Shown here: positions 24,455 through 33,615 of the stretch, in pieces
Layout of the letters: each line of letters begins with the position of its first letter
Numbering within the stretch: the stretch's first letter is position 1
Origin: Chryseobacterium limigenitum
GTDB lineage: Bacteria; Bacteroidota; Bacteroidia; Flavobacteriales; Weeksellaceae
Direction: 5' to 3'
DNA: 64,000 nt
Assembly (NCBI RefSeq): GCF_900114875.1
Contig: NZ_FPKW01000008.1
Coordinates: 62,001-126,000 of the forward strand
Position numbers and translations under genes: made by a program
Notes under the pieces: generated by a model
Told to the model about the DNA's origin: nothing
Databases searched by the model: none
What the model saw: only the letters and a program-made list of their open reading frames with translations

Positions 24455-25786
24455 TTAGAAAGGATACTCATAAATTTCAGATTCATGTAAGAATGGGTTA
24501 CCTGTAGGAATCAATTTAAGTTTAGCTAATGCAGAAAGCACTGTAAACATAAACAATCCAACTACAAATAATACAGCTCCTACTATTAGTAATAATACTT
24601 CCGGAGTGTTCCAGAAAGGTCCTACCGTTCCCGGCATTACCATATTAAAGTAATCTAATAAGTGACCTAAAATAACCACGATCGCCATTACTGTAACTAC
24701 TTTGTAGTTTCTCTTGATGCTGCTACTTACTAATACCAATAGTGGTAATAAGAAGTTGATGATCAACATTGGTAAGAAAGTAACACCATAGTGTTGGAAT
24801 CTTCCGAAGAAGTAGTTTACCTCTTCCGGTACGTTTGCATACCAATAAAGCATAAACTGTGCGAACCATGTGTATGTCCAAAGCATACTTGTAGCGAAAA
24901 GGAATACTCCTAAATCATGCAAGTGATTGTCATTGAACTGTGGTAAGAAACCATTTTTCTTAAGATAAACACTTAATAAAATGATAACAGCAATACCACT
25001 TGAAAGGCAGCTAACCATTGAATACCAGATATACATTGTAGAATACCAGTGAGGGTCAATAGACATCAACCAGTCCCAAGCCCAAGCTGCAGAAGCAAAC
25101 CCGAAGAATGCGATATATCCAACAGCCCATCTGTAAAGGAATTGATACTCAACTAAAGATTTTGTATCATCTACTTTTTTAGACTGTGCTTTCAATTTCC
25201 ATGCGAAGAATGATGCTCCGATTACGTAGATCAATGTTCTGATAGCATAGAAAGGAATATTTAAGAATCTTTTCTTTTCAAATAAGATCACATCAAAATG
25301 TGCAGAGTTTGGATCTGTTAAATCCGGATCCATCCAGTGGAATAGGTGACCTTGGTGGAAGATATTCAATAACATTAAAATTACCAAGATTGCACCACCG
25401 TAAGGGATGTAAGAAGCGATAGCTTCCATTACTCTTGTAATGATGATCGGCCATCCTGCGTGAGCAGCGTGCTGAATACAATAGAAAAATAATACCGCGC
25501 AGCTAACTCCAAAGAAAAATACAGCCACAAAGTGTATTGCCGCTAAAGGCTGATTGTGAATCTGTAGTTCTGCATGTTCCAAGTGAGCAGCGTGATCCTG
25601 AGGACCAATCATTTCACTTGAATGTGTAGGAGCAGTATGACCGGAAGCATGAACAGCTTCCATCATTTGTTCTATTCTTTCTGTGCTAATTCCTTTATTC
25701 AAGAAAAAACCAATACCAAACAGAACTAAACCTACAACAAGAAGTATTAGAGAAGTTGATTTTAATTTTGGTGAAAAACTATACAT
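24455..25786 (-). CDS. actF: Alternative Complex III subunit ActF (quinol:cytochrome c oxidoreductase membrane subunit)
   Basis: 443-residue polytopic subunit with about ten TM helices, the second large NrfD-like membrane subunit of ACIII. The His/Met-rich segment after TM1 (residues about 40-75: HASGHTAPTHSSEMIGPQDHAAHLEH) is a loop. The core contains WMDPDLTDPNSAHFDVILFEKKRFLN and WAWDWLMSIDPHWYSTMY, typical of this family. With ActC it forms the membrane core that couples quinol oxidation to electron transfer. Last gene of actABCDEF, 8 bases after actE. Confidence 0.93.
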   Translation of the reverse strand: MYSFSPKLKSTSLILLVVGLVLFGIGFFLNKGISTERIEQMMEAVHASGHTAPTHSSEMIGPQDHAAHLEHAELQIHNQPLAAIHFVAVFFFGVSCAVLFFYCIQHAAHAGWPIIITRVMEAIASYIPYGGAILVILMLLNIFHQGHLFHWMDPDLTDPNSAHFDVILFEKKRFLNIPFYAIRTLIYVIGASFFAWKLKAQSKKVDDTKSLVEYQFLYRWAVGYIAFFGFASAAWAWDWLMSIDPHWYSTMYIWYSMVSCLSSGIAVIILLSVYLKKNGFLPQFNDNHLHDLGVFLFATSMLWTYTWFAQFMLYWYANVPEEVNYFFGRFQHYGVTFLPMLIINFLLPLLVLVSSSIKRNYKVVTVMAIVVILGHLLDYFNMVMPGTVGPFWNTPEVLLLIVGAVLFVVGLFMFTVLSALAKLKLIPTGNPFLHESEIYEYPF

Positions 25787-25794
25787 TTCTTTTC

Positions 25795-26481
25795 TTATTT
25801 TTTAGTTTCGGTAGTAGTCTCTGTTGCAGCTGCAGCTGGTGTAGCTGCTGCGGGTGCTGCCGCTCCTTTTTTGAAGGCGCTCATCACATACATTGCAACT
25901 CTCCATCTGTCTCCAGCGTTAAGTTGTCCCGCATAAGATCCCATCGCATTTCTACCGTTTGTTAGTACATAATGAACAGACCCTACAGTAATTTCTCTAT
26001 CAGCATAGTTTGGTACACCAGAGAAAGCACCGCTTTGTACAATTGGTCCTTGTCCATCACCTCCTGTTCCGTGACATGCAGCACAAGTATGATCAAAAAG
26101 CATTTTTCCTCTTTCGATATCCTTAGCAGCATTTGCCGGATTTAAAGGAGAAGCGTTTAGCTTTTTAGATGCATCATAACCTGCGTTATATTCGTCTACA
26201 TTTTTTGGAAGTAAGCCTTCTTCAAAAACGCCATCTTTATTTTGAGCAACCGATCCTTCTACTGGAGCAAGACCTGTTGCAAAACTATTTTTAACAAATG
26301 CCGGAATTTCATTTTCATGATCTGAATACGCATCCTGAGCCTTCATCAATGGATCATAAGCTACAGGAAAGTACATATCCGGGAAATATACCAACGGAGT
26401 GTTTTCTTTCGGTCCGCAAGAATTAAGTAAAACTGTAGTTAAACCTAAAATTGCTGTAATTTTTAATACATTCTTTTTCAT
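25795..26481 (-). CDS. actE: Alternative Complex III monoheme cytochrome c subunit ActE
   Basis: 228-residue lipoprotein cytochrome: signal MKKNVLKITAILGL ... LLNSC with lipobox Cys22, a pre-domain, then a class I cytochrome c fold with heme motif CAACH at 133-137 and a likely axial Met in NAMGSYAGQL. The C-terminal 20 residues are an Ala/Thr-rich tail. In ACIII structures ActE lies on the periplasmic face and passes electrons onward from the pentaheme ActA. It starts 1 base after the actD stop codon. Confidence 0.93.
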   Translation of the reverse strand: MKKNVLKITAILGLTTVLLNSCGPKENTPLVYFPDMYFPVAYDPLMKAQDAYSDHENEIPAFVKNSFATGLAPVEGSVAQNKDGVFEEGLLPKNVDEYNAGYDASKKLNASPLNPANAAKDIERGKMLFDHTCAACHGTGGDGQGPIVQSGAFSGVPNYADREITVGSVHYVLTNGRNAMGSYAGQLNAGDRWRVAMYVMSAFKKGAAAPAAATPAAAATETTTETKK

Positions 26482-26482
26482 T

Positions 26483-27004
26483 TTAAGCGTCTTTAACAGT
26501 TATTTCTTCAACTCCGGTTTCAATAAGCAACTGCTTTACAGATTCTACATCTTCAGTTACAAACTCCATAAGGAATTTATCATCTGTAGTTCTAGGATCC
26601 GGGTTTTGTGCAGGAGCTCCGGGATACATTTTGTTTCTTACTAAGAAAGTTAATGACATCATGTGAGCAGCGCAGAAAACCATCAATTCAAACATTGGAA
26701 CTACGAATGCAGGCATGTTGTGCGCCCAGTCAAAAGCAGGTTTACCACCAATATTTTGAGGCCAGTCATGGTTCATTACGTACCAGGTAACTGTTGCACC
26801 AATAGTAACACCATAAAGTGCGTAGAAGAATGCAGCATCAGAGATTCTAGTTTTCTTTAAACCTAAAGCTTTATCTAGTCCGTGAACCGGGAATGGAGTA
26901 TAAACTTCGTTTATCGCAATCCCTTTATCGTTGAATGCTTTAACGCCGTTCATTAAATCGTCGTCATCAGCATAAAGTCCGTATACAATTTTAGTGGTGC
27001 TCAT
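26483..27004 (-). CDS. actD: Alternative Complex III subunit ActD (DUF3341)
   Basis: 173 residues from the ATG at 27004 (MSTTKIVYGLYADDDDLM), which fits the DUF3341 family; an in-frame start at 27031 lies inside the actC coding region and is less likely. Two TM helices are visible (about 57-78 and 96-125, FYALYGVTIGATVTWYVM and MPAFVVPMFELMVFCAAHMMSL). ActD sits against the ActC/ActF membrane core. Its start overlaps the 3' end of actC by 14 bases, an arrangement that favours translational coupling. Confidence 0.92.
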   Translation of the reverse strand: MSTTKIVYGLYADDDDLMNGVKAFNDKGIAINEVYTPFPVHGLDKALGLKKTRISDAAFFYALYGVTIGATVTWYVMNHDWPQNIGGKPAFDWAHNMPAFVVPMFELMVFCAAHMMSLTFLVRNKMYPGAPAQNPDPRTTDDKFLMEFVTEDVESVKQLLIETGVEEITVKDA

Positions 27005-28388
27005 CTCCTTCTTTTGCTTTATAAGTTTCACCTGAGATTTTCAGAATTGATTTCAATTCGGCCTGTGCAATTACAGGGAATGTTCTTGCGTATAATAAGA
27101 ATAATACAGAGAAGAATCCGATTGTTCCTAAGTATACACCCACATCAATGATCGTTGGCTTAAACATTGTCCAAGATCCAGGTAAGTAGTCTCTAGAAAG
27201 GTTGATAACGATGATATCAAAACGCTCGAACCACATACCGATGTTGATGATTAATGCAATAATAAATGTTGCAATGATATTTGTTCTTATTCTCTTGAAC
27301 CAGAATAGTGCAGGAATAATTAAGTTACAGCTAATCAATGCCCAGAACGCCCACCAGTAAGGACCGGTTGCTGCACCTGGAGAAAGATAAGTAAAGTCTT
27401 CAAATCTTGATCCTGAGTACCATCCGATGAAATATTCAGTTGCATATGCTACAGTTACCATACCACCTGTTAAGATGATTACGATGTTCATAATTTCGAT
27501 ATGATACATTGTAATATAGTCTTCTAAGTGACAAACTTTTCTAGCGATCAACAATAGTGTTTGTACCATTGCAAATCCTGAGAAGATTGCTCCAGCAACG
27601 AAGTAAGGAGGATAGATCGTAGAGTGCCATCCTTTAATAACCGAAGTTGCGAAGTCAAAAGATACGGTAGTGTGTACTGAGAATACAAGCGGAGTTGCCA
27701 AACCTGCAAGAACCAAAGAAAGTTCTTCGAATCTCTGCCAGTGTTTTGCTTTACCACCCCAACCGAATGCTAGGAATGTATAAATTTTCTTTGTCCAAGG
27801 AGTTTTTGCTCTATCTCTGATCATCGCAAAGTCAGGGATCAATCCCATGAACCAGAATACAGTTGATACTGAGAAATACGTAGAGATCGCAAATACGTCC
27901 CAAAGTAGAGGAGAGTTGAAGTTCCCCCAAAGAGAACCAAACTGGTTAGGTAAAGGGAAAACCCAATATCCTACCCAAACTCTACCCATGTGGATAACAG
28001 GGAAGATTGCCGCCTGAACAACCGCGAAGATAGTCATCGCCTCAGCTGAACGGTTTACAGACATTCTCCAACGCTGTCTAAATAATAATAATACTGCGGA
28101 GATAAGTGTTCCGGCGTGACCGATACCTACCCACCATACGAAGTTGGTAATATCCCAACCCCAGTTAATAGTTCTGTTAAGCCCCCATGCTCCAATACCT
28201 GTCCCGATAGTATAAGCGATACAGCCGAATCCGTAGATGAAAAGAACTAAGGCTGCATATAGTGATACCCACCATAATTTTCCTGCTCTTTCTTCGATAG
28301 GTCGTGCAATATCTTCTGTGATATCGTGATAAGTTTTGTGACCAATAATTAGAGGTTCCCTTATCGGAGCTTCGTAATGTCCTGACAT
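26991..28388 (-). CDS. actC: Alternative Complex III subunit ActC (NrfD/PsrC family quinol-binding)
   Basis: 465-residue NrfD-family membrane protein with about ten TM helices, the quinol-oxidising subunit of ACIII. Seen: N-terminal REPLIIGHKTYHDITEDIARP, GWDITNFVWWVGIGHAGTLISA (His in the quinol region), RWRMSVNRSAEAMT, and HMGRVWVGYWVFPLPNQFGSLWGNFNSPLLWDVFAI. It accepts electrons from menaquinol and passes them to the Fe-S clusters of ActB. Gene lies 25 bases after actB. Confidence 0.95.
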   Translation of the reverse strand: MSGHYEAPIREPLIIGHKTYHDITEDIARPIEERAGKLWWVSLYAALVLFIYGFGCIAYTIGTGIGAWGLNRTINWGWDITNFVWWVGIGHAGTLISAVLLLFRQRWRMSVNRSAEAMTIFAVVQAAIFPVIHMGRVWVGYWVFPLPNQFGSLWGNFNSPLLWDVFAISTYFSVSTVFWFMGLIPDFAMIRDRAKTPWTKKIYTFLAFGWGGKAKHWQRFEELSLVLAGLATPLVFSVHTTVSFDFATSVIKGWHSTIYPPYFVAGAIFSGFAMVQTLLLIARKVCHLEDYITMYHIEIMNIVIILTGGMVTVAYATEYFIGWYSGSRFEDFTYLSPGAATGPYWWAFWALISCNLIIPALFWFKRIRTNIIATFIIALIINIGMWFERFDIIVINLSRDYLPGSWTMFKPTIIDVGVYLGTIGFFSVLFLLYARTFPVIAQAELKSILKISGETYKAKEGDEHH

Positions 28389-28413
28389 TTTTTACCTATT
28401 TATTATTTAAACT

Positions 28414-31400
28414 TTATTTTTCTACTCTGTTTCTTACTTTAGTGTGATAGAACACGTTTGGTTTGGTTCCGATCTCTTCTAGTAAATAATATCTTCTGTT
28501 GCTAGAATATAATTTTCTAATTTCAGATTCTTTGTCATTCATGTCTCCAAACTTCATGGATCCTGTAGAACAAGCTGCTGCACAAGCAACCGATTCTTGG
28601 AATTCATTGTCTGTAACTCTTCTTCCCTCTTTTTTAGCCGTTAGAATAGTTGCCTGAGTCTTTTGGATACACATTGAACATTTCTCCATAACCCCTCTTG
28701 TTCTTACAACAACATCCGGGTTAAGAACCATTCTTCCTAAATCGTTATTTTGATTGAAGTCGAATTTATCATTCAGGTTATATGTAAACCAGTTGAAACG
28801 TCTTACTTTGTACGGACAGTTGTTTGCACAATATCTAGTACCGATACATCTGTTGTAAGCCATGTGGTTTTGACCTTGCTTACTGTGAGAAGTAGCCGCT
28901 ACCGGGCATACAGTTTCACATGGAGCGTGGTTACAGTGCTGACACATTACCGGTTGGAAAATCACATCAGGACTTTCGTTTGGCTCGATTAAGATGTTGT
29001 ATAAGTTAGGAACGTTAAGTCCTCTTTCAATACCTTCTTTAGTTTCGATCTTTTCTTTAGCAGAGTAGTAACGGTCAATTCTTAACCAATACATATCTCT
29101 GGACATTCTGATCTCTTCTTTACCTACAACAGGAACGTTGTTTTCTGCCTGACAAGCAATAATACATGCTCCACAACCAGTACAAGAGTTCAAGTCAACA
29201 GATAAGTTGAAGTGAGGGCCATCTGTATCATCGAATGCATCCCAAAGGTCAATTTTACCTGCTGGTAATGCTCCGCTGATCGTGTGGTACTCCAAAGGCT
29301 TGTTCCATCCTTTGTGCTCGTCATCGAATGCTACGTTGATATATTCAGCTAAAGGAACTTCTTTAGCAATCTCGTAACGTCCCATTAGAGTATTCTGAAG
29401 CTGAATACCTGCAAACTCATGATCTTCACCTGTTTTTTCGATCTTAGCGTTTGATACAACTAAGTTAGAACCATCAAATAAAGGATAAGCGTTTACACCC
29501 GTATCAGCAGTTGCCCCTGAGTTTTTCTTACCATATCCAAGCGCAAGACCAACTGATCCGTCTGCTTGTCCCGGTTGAATGAATACAGGAACGTCTTTTA
29601 TTGTTACTCCGTTTACAGTAAGGTTTACAATTGAACCGTCTAACTGCATTCTAGCATTAAGATCGTTTTCAATACCTAATCTTTCTGCATCTTTAGGAGA
29701 AATTGTCAAGTAGTTATCCCAAGACATTCTAGTGATTGGATCCGGTAATTCCTGCAACCAAGGGTTGTTTGCCTGAGTACCGTCTCCCATTGAAGTCTTA
29801 GTATATAATACCAATTCCAGATCAGAAGCTTTGAAGTTTCCTAATTCAGCAATAGCCTGAGCAGCATTTCCACCTGCATAAGACAAAGTCGTTGCATTAT
29901 TAGAAGGAACAATACCGTTATATAAAGCTTTGTTGAAAGAAGTCGCTCCTAAGATTGAAGCAGAACTAGCTTTTAAATAATCGTAGTAGTTATTAGCAGC
30001 GTTGTTTTTTCCGTTTTTCCAAACCAATAAAGATTCTTCGATCTGTCTTGATTTGTAGATTTTTTGGATTGTAGGCTGCATTAATGTATAAACTCCGGTC
30101 TGAGGTTCCATATCACCCCAAGATTCTAGCCAGTTAGCTACAGGAATTACAGCTTTCGCTGCTTTGTACATTTCATTTTTCTTATCTGCAACAGCAACTA
30201 CATAAGGAACCTTAGTTAAAGATTTCTTGAAATCTTCTCCTTTTGGATGAGAATAGATAGGATCTACGTTGTTTGTAATTAATACTCCAACTTGTCCTGC
30301 ATTTACCCATGTTAAGAATTCGTTATATCTTGCTTTGTCAAATTCTCTTAAGAAGTTTGCTTTACCAGTGAAAGCTACTGAACCTAATTTTTGGTTGATT
30401 AAGTGTGCAAGAACCTGAGCTCCTTTAGAACCGTCAGCCAATACAACAGCTTTGCTGCCTTTAGCCTGTAATTCTTTTACGATCTCAGAAGCAATCTTGT
30501 CAGAAGCAGCGCCTCCTCCTACGATTGCATTGTAAACTTCAACTAAAGTTTTGTTTACAGCACTTGGCTTTAATCTATATCTTGAGTCAGCATTAGCACC
30601 AGTTAAAGACATGTTTGATTCCACTTGGATGTGTCTCAACATGTTTGCTCCCGGTTTTCTTGCTTCTGCAAAAGAAGTTTCTAAGCTTCCCGCGTTGTAA
30701 TCTCCTAAGAAATCTGCCTGGAAAGAAACTACTAATTCAGAACCTTTAAGATCGTAAACCGGTAATGCTCTTTGTCCGAATACCTCCTGAGCAGCATCTA
30801 ATCCTGCAGAGTAAGGGAAAGCATCAAAAGTTACCAATTCAGCTGTAGGATATTTTGCTTTAAAATCAGCGAATAGCTTTTTGAAAGTTGGTGAAGCAAA
30901 AGATTGAGATAAAAGAACGATTTTCTTTCCTGCCGCTTTAGCTTCTTCTAATCCTTTAAGAACGAAATCATCTACTTTGTCGAAAGTTTCGTCTTTACCG
31001 TCTAGCTTAGGTTGCTTTACTTTATCATTATCATAAAGAGAAAGTACAGCTGCCTGAGCTCTAGCGTTAGTTTTACCTAAATCACCAGCTGCCGGGTTTG
31101 GATCAATTTTGATTGGTCTACCTTCACGAGTTTTTACTAAAACACTAGCGAAATCGAACCCATCAAAATATGTTGAAGCGTAGTAATTTGGAACCCCCGG
31201 AATAATATCGTGAGGTTTTACCACGTAAGGAATCGTTTTAATTACCGGAGCTTCACAAGCAGCAAGCGTTACCGCCGCTGTAGAGAATCCTAGTAACTTT
31301 AAGAAATCTCTTCTTGAAGTACTTGATCCGTTTTGTTCAGCATCTCCAAGGAAATCTTCTACCGGAATTTCTTCCTGAAACTCTTTCTGAGCCAGCTTAT

Positions 31401-31461
31401 TATTTAAAGCCGGGTCTTTAAGTTCATGAATACTTCTAAATTGTATTTTGTTTGAAGCCAT
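28414..31461 (-). CDS. actB: Alternative Complex III Fe-S subunit ActB (molybdopterin-oxidoreductase-like fusion)
   Basis: 1015 residues fusing a Mo-oxidoreductase-like N-terminal part with a ferredoxin-like C-terminal part. Near residue 50 a Tat-variant motif SRRDFLKLLGF precedes a hydrophobic stretch ending LAAC (C69), a lipobox-like Cys. In known ACIII the molybdopterin-like domain carries no Mo cofactor. The C-terminal part shows clustered cysteines for four Fe-S centres: SCTGCGACIIACQAENN, MCQHCNHAPCETVCP, RCIGTRYCANNCPYKVRRFNWF, and KCSMCIQ with CAAACSTG. These wire quinol electrons to the hemes of ActA. Second gene of the operon. Confidence 0.95.
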   Translation of the reverse strand: MASNKIQFRSIHELKDPALNNKLAQKEFQEEIPVEDFLGDAEQNGSSTSRRDFLKLLGFSTAAVTLAACEAPVIKTIPYVVKPHDIIPGVPNYYASTYFDGFDFASVLVKTREGRPIKIDPNPAAGDLGKTNARAQAAVLSLYDNDKVKQPKLDGKDETFDKVDDFVLKGLEEAKAAGKKIVLLSQSFASPTFKKLFADFKAKYPTAELVTFDAFPYSAGLDAAQEVFGQRALPVYDLKGSELVVSFQADFLGDYNAGSLETSFAEARKPGANMLRHIQVESNMSLTGANADSRYRLKPSAVNKTLVEVYNAIVGGGAASDKIASEIVKELQAKGSKAVVLADGSKGAQVLAHLINQKLGSVAFTGKANFLREFDKARYNEFLTWVNAGQVGVLITNNVDPIYSHPKGEDFKKSLTKVPYVVAVADKKNEMYKAAKAVIPVANWLESWGDMEPQTGVYTLMQPTIQKIYKSRQIEESLLVWKNGKNNAANNYYDYLKASSASILGATSFNKALYNGIVPSNNATTLSYAGGNAAQAIAELGNFKASDLELVLYTKTSMGDGTQANNPWLQELPDPITRMSWDNYLTISPKDAERLGIENDLNARMQLDGSIVNLTVNGVTIKDVPVFIQPGQADGSVGLALGYGKKNSGATADTGVNAYPLFDGSNLVVSNAKIEKTGEDHEFAGIQLQNTLMGRYEIAKEVPLAEYINVAFDDEHKGWNKPLEYHTISGALPAGKIDLWDAFDDTDGPHFNLSVDLNSCTGCGACIIACQAENNVPVVGKEEIRMSRDMYWLRIDRYYSAKEKIETKEGIERGLNVPNLYNILIEPNESPDVIFQPVMCQHCNHAPCETVCPVAATSHSKQGQNHMAYNRCIGTRYCANNCPYKVRRFNWFTYNLNDKFDFNQNNDLGRMVLNPDVVVRTRGVMEKCSMCIQKTQATILTAKKEGRRVTDNEFQESVACAAACSTGSMKFGDMNDKESEIRKLYSSNRRYYLLEEIGTKPNVFYHTKVRNRVEK

Positions 31462-31483
31462 TTATACTTCTAATTTTTAGTTA

Positions 31484-32845
31484 TTAATAATGACATTTAC
31501 CACACTCAAGACCTCCAATTGCGTCTACAGTAATTTTACCTCCGTCTTTAGGGTATTGCTTTTTAAGCTTTTCGTGTAGATTTTTGAAGTATTCTTTATT
31601 ATAACCGTTGTTCATGTCCACTTCAGTAGTTCTGTGACATTCAATACACCATCCCATTGTGAAGTCATTAGCCATTTGAACAACATTCATTGTATCAATT
31701 TTTCCGTGACAAGCTTTACAAACAACATCAATTTTGTTTGTTGGATTCTTTTTGTTGAAAGAATTAATGATTGCTTGTTCACCTGCTACTACGTGCTGAG
31801 AGTGATTAAAGTACACGAAATCCGGCATGTTGTGGATTCTCGTCCATTCAACTGGCTGAGTTTTACCTGTATACTGTTGTTTTGCAGGATCCCAACCTGT
31901 CGCAGCATAAATTTTCTGAATTTCTCCGTCGTAGAATGCTTTGTCTTTTCCAGGTTCCATGTAATGCTTAGCGTTGTATTCGGAAATCGTTCTGTGACAG
32001 TTCATACAAACGTTCATAGAAGGGATTTCAGATACCTTACCGTATTTAGCACTAGAGTGACATAACTGACAGTCAATTTTCTGTTCTCCAGCGTGGATTT
32101 TGTGAGAGAAATAGATAGGCTGTTCTGGCTTGTATCCTTTGTAAACTCCGATCCACATGATCCAGTTCCAAATTCCATAAGTTGCCAAAATAGCCAGGAT
32201 CGTTAATAATCCTTTACCTACATAATGGTATTTTTCATAGATTTCGCTGAAAGATTTAACTCTAGTTTCGTTAAGTCCAGCCAAGTCTTCAGATTGACCT
32301 AGTTTTACTAATTGTCTTAGTTTAATTAAGATCCAAACTAATAATGCCGCAATTGCAAGAAGTGAAATAATGACAACGCTAGTAGTCGTTTTGTCTGCAG
32401 GAGCCGCTGCTGCAGCGTCTGTGCCAGTAGCTGTTGTAGCAGCTGGTTCCGGTTCTGGAGCCGGAGGATTAGTTGTAAAAGCTAAAATATCATCAATATC
32501 CTTATCTGTAAGATTCGGAAACTGCAACATTTCAGTTTTATTGAATTTTTCGAAAATCTCATTCGCGTATTTATCCCCAGAAGCTCTAAGAGCTTTATTG
32601 TCTTTGATCCACTTGTGAAGCCAATCTTTGTCTACACCGCCTTCTGTCTTCACTCGTTCTACAACCCCTTTCAAAGGAGGTCCTATTACTTGTTTGTCCA
32701 GCGCGTGACATGCAGTACAATTCGCTTTGAAAAGTTTCTCTCCGTTTTTAGGATCGCCGTCTTGCCCGTAAATTGAAGCACTGGTTGATAGCAATAAGCC
32801 TATTGCGATCAACGTTTGTTTATAATGCTTTCTCCAACTAATCAT
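31484..32845 (-). CDS. actA: Alternative Complex III multiheme cytochrome ActA with extra N-terminal cytochrome c domain
   Basis: 453 residues. Signal peptide (about 1-27), a class I cytochrome c domain with CTACH at 43-47, a Pro/Ala/Thr linker (127-153), TM helices near 156-175 and 209-233, then a periplasmic multiheme region with five CxxCH motifs: CQLCH 259-263, CMNCH 280-284, CKACH, CIECH and the C-terminal CGKCH. Canonical ActA is pentaheme; the monoheme N-terminal module makes six hemes here and may act as an extra electron outlet (inference). First gene of actABCDEF; a TATTTTTG -7-like element lies on the minus strand at 32890-32897. Confidence 0.93.
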   Translation of the reverse strand: MISWRKHYKQTLIAIGLLLSTSASIYGQDGDPKNGEKLFKANCTACHALDKQVIGPPLKGVVERVKTEGGVDKDWLHKWIKDNKALRASGDKYANEIFEKFNKTEMLQFPNLTDKDIDDILAFTTNPPAPEPEPAATTATGTDAAAAAPADKTTTSVVIISLLAIAALLVWILIKLRQLVKLGQSEDLAGLNETRVKSFSEIYEKYHYVGKGLLTILAILATYGIWNWIMWIGVYKGYKPEQPIYFSHKIHAGEQKIDCQLCHSSAKYGKVSEIPSMNVCMNCHRTISEYNAKHYMEPGKDKAFYDGEIQKIYAATGWDPAKQQYTGKTQPVEWTRIHNMPDFVYFNHSQHVVAGEQAIINSFNKKNPTNKIDVVCKACHGKIDTMNVVQMANDFTMGWCIECHRTTEVDMNNGYNKEYFKNLHEKLKKQYPKDGGKITVDAIGGLECGKCHY

Positions 32846-32889
32846 TTAAATTATCTTATGTTAGTAAAATATTGAACCAATCAATCCCG

Positions 32890-32897
32890 CAAAAATA
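32890..32897 (-). promoter_or_regulatory. -7 element upstream of the act operon
   Basis: TATTTTTG on the minus strand, 45 bases before the actA start. No TTG at the expected distance, so only the -7 half is supported. Confidence 0.4.
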
Positions 32898-32980
32898 ATA
32901 TTTTTAACAGGAATTTAACGCCATAACGAGAGGGGAAAATATCATTTGTGGTTAATTTGTATTAATTCTAAATAACTCAG

Positions 32981-33012
32981 TTTGGTATAATTTTTTAATT
33001 TGTATAAATTTG
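32981..33012 (+). promoter_or_regulatory. Bacteroidota-type promoter of the SPOR-like gene
   Basis: TTTG 32981-32984, 20-base spacer, TAAATTTG 33005-33012; ATG at 33028. Both boxes match the consensus well. Confidence 0.65.
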
Positions 33013-33027
33013 CCGAAACAAGTTTAA

Positions 33028-33567
33028 ATGAAAAATTTAATCAAAATATTTTCAGTATTATCATTATTAGGGTTTTATAATATTGGAGCACAGCAGGTTG
33101 TGAAGAAAGATACTTTATCCGGAACAGAGTTAATCATGTCTATGGATCCGAAAGTGAGTGATGCTTTGGGGAGTTTGGAGGACAAATGTTCCAGAGTAGC
33201 AACAAATAATTCGTCAAGAGATAATGATGATGACACTTCTTATACGAAGCCAACAAAGATTTATGTTCCCAACAGAGAGCTTACAAATGCAGAAATTTGC
33301 AGAAAAAATCCTCGAATTTTAGGATATAAACTTCAAATTACGACTGTGAAGAGCAATGAAGAGGCTAATGAAGTGAAGTCTTATTTCAGAAGAAGATTCC
33401 CTAATTTGAAAGTTGAAACAGATGCTTCTTTAAGACCAAATTATAAAATCTTGGCAGGAAGTTACTTTACAAAACAAAGTGCGGCATCGGATCTTTCTAA
33501 GGTTAGAGAGTATTTTAAATCAGCAATTCCTGTGCAATACAGGATTTTCTGTGCAGAAGCAAAATAA
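33028..33567 (+). CDS. exported SPOR-like domain protein
   Basis: 179 residues with a signal peptide (MKNLIKIFSVLSLLGFYNIGAQ). The C-terminal about 85 residues (LGYKLQITTVKSNEEANEV ... YKILAGSYFTKQSAASDL ... VQYRIF) have the beta-alpha-beta-beta-alpha-beta pattern of SPOR domains, including the GSY-type turn. SPOR domains bind denuded peptidoglycan at division sites. The middle is a disordered Ser/Asp-rich stretch. It stands alone between the divergent act operon and a convergent membrane-protein gene. Confidence 0.75.
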   Translation: MKNLIKIFSVLSLLGFYNIGAQQVVKKDTLSGTELIMSMDPKVSDALGSLEDKCSRVATNNSSRDNDDDTSYTKPTKIYVPNRELTNAEICRKNPRILGYKLQITTVKSNEEANEVKSYFRRRFPNLKVETDASLRPNYKILAGSYFTKQSAASDLSKVREYFKSAIPVQYRIFCAEAK

Positions 33568-33589
33568 TTTTTTTAAAATATAAAATATC

Positions 33590-33613
33590 AAAGCTGAGAA
33601 TTTTCTCAGCTTT
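33590..33613. terminator. terminator between the SPOR-like gene and the convergent membrane protein gene
   Basis: Eleven-base stem AAAGCTGAGAA / TTCTCAGCTTT with a 2-base nominal loop (so the inner pairs open), followed on the plus strand by further Ts. Confidence 0.75.
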
Positions 33614-33615
33614 TT

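Noticed and set aside
28414-31461. Possible catalytic molybdopterin oxidoreductase (ActB)
   Set aside because: Context (actA-F) and fusion with ferredoxin clusters identify it as the ACIII subunit, whose Mo-like domain is known to lack the cofactor.
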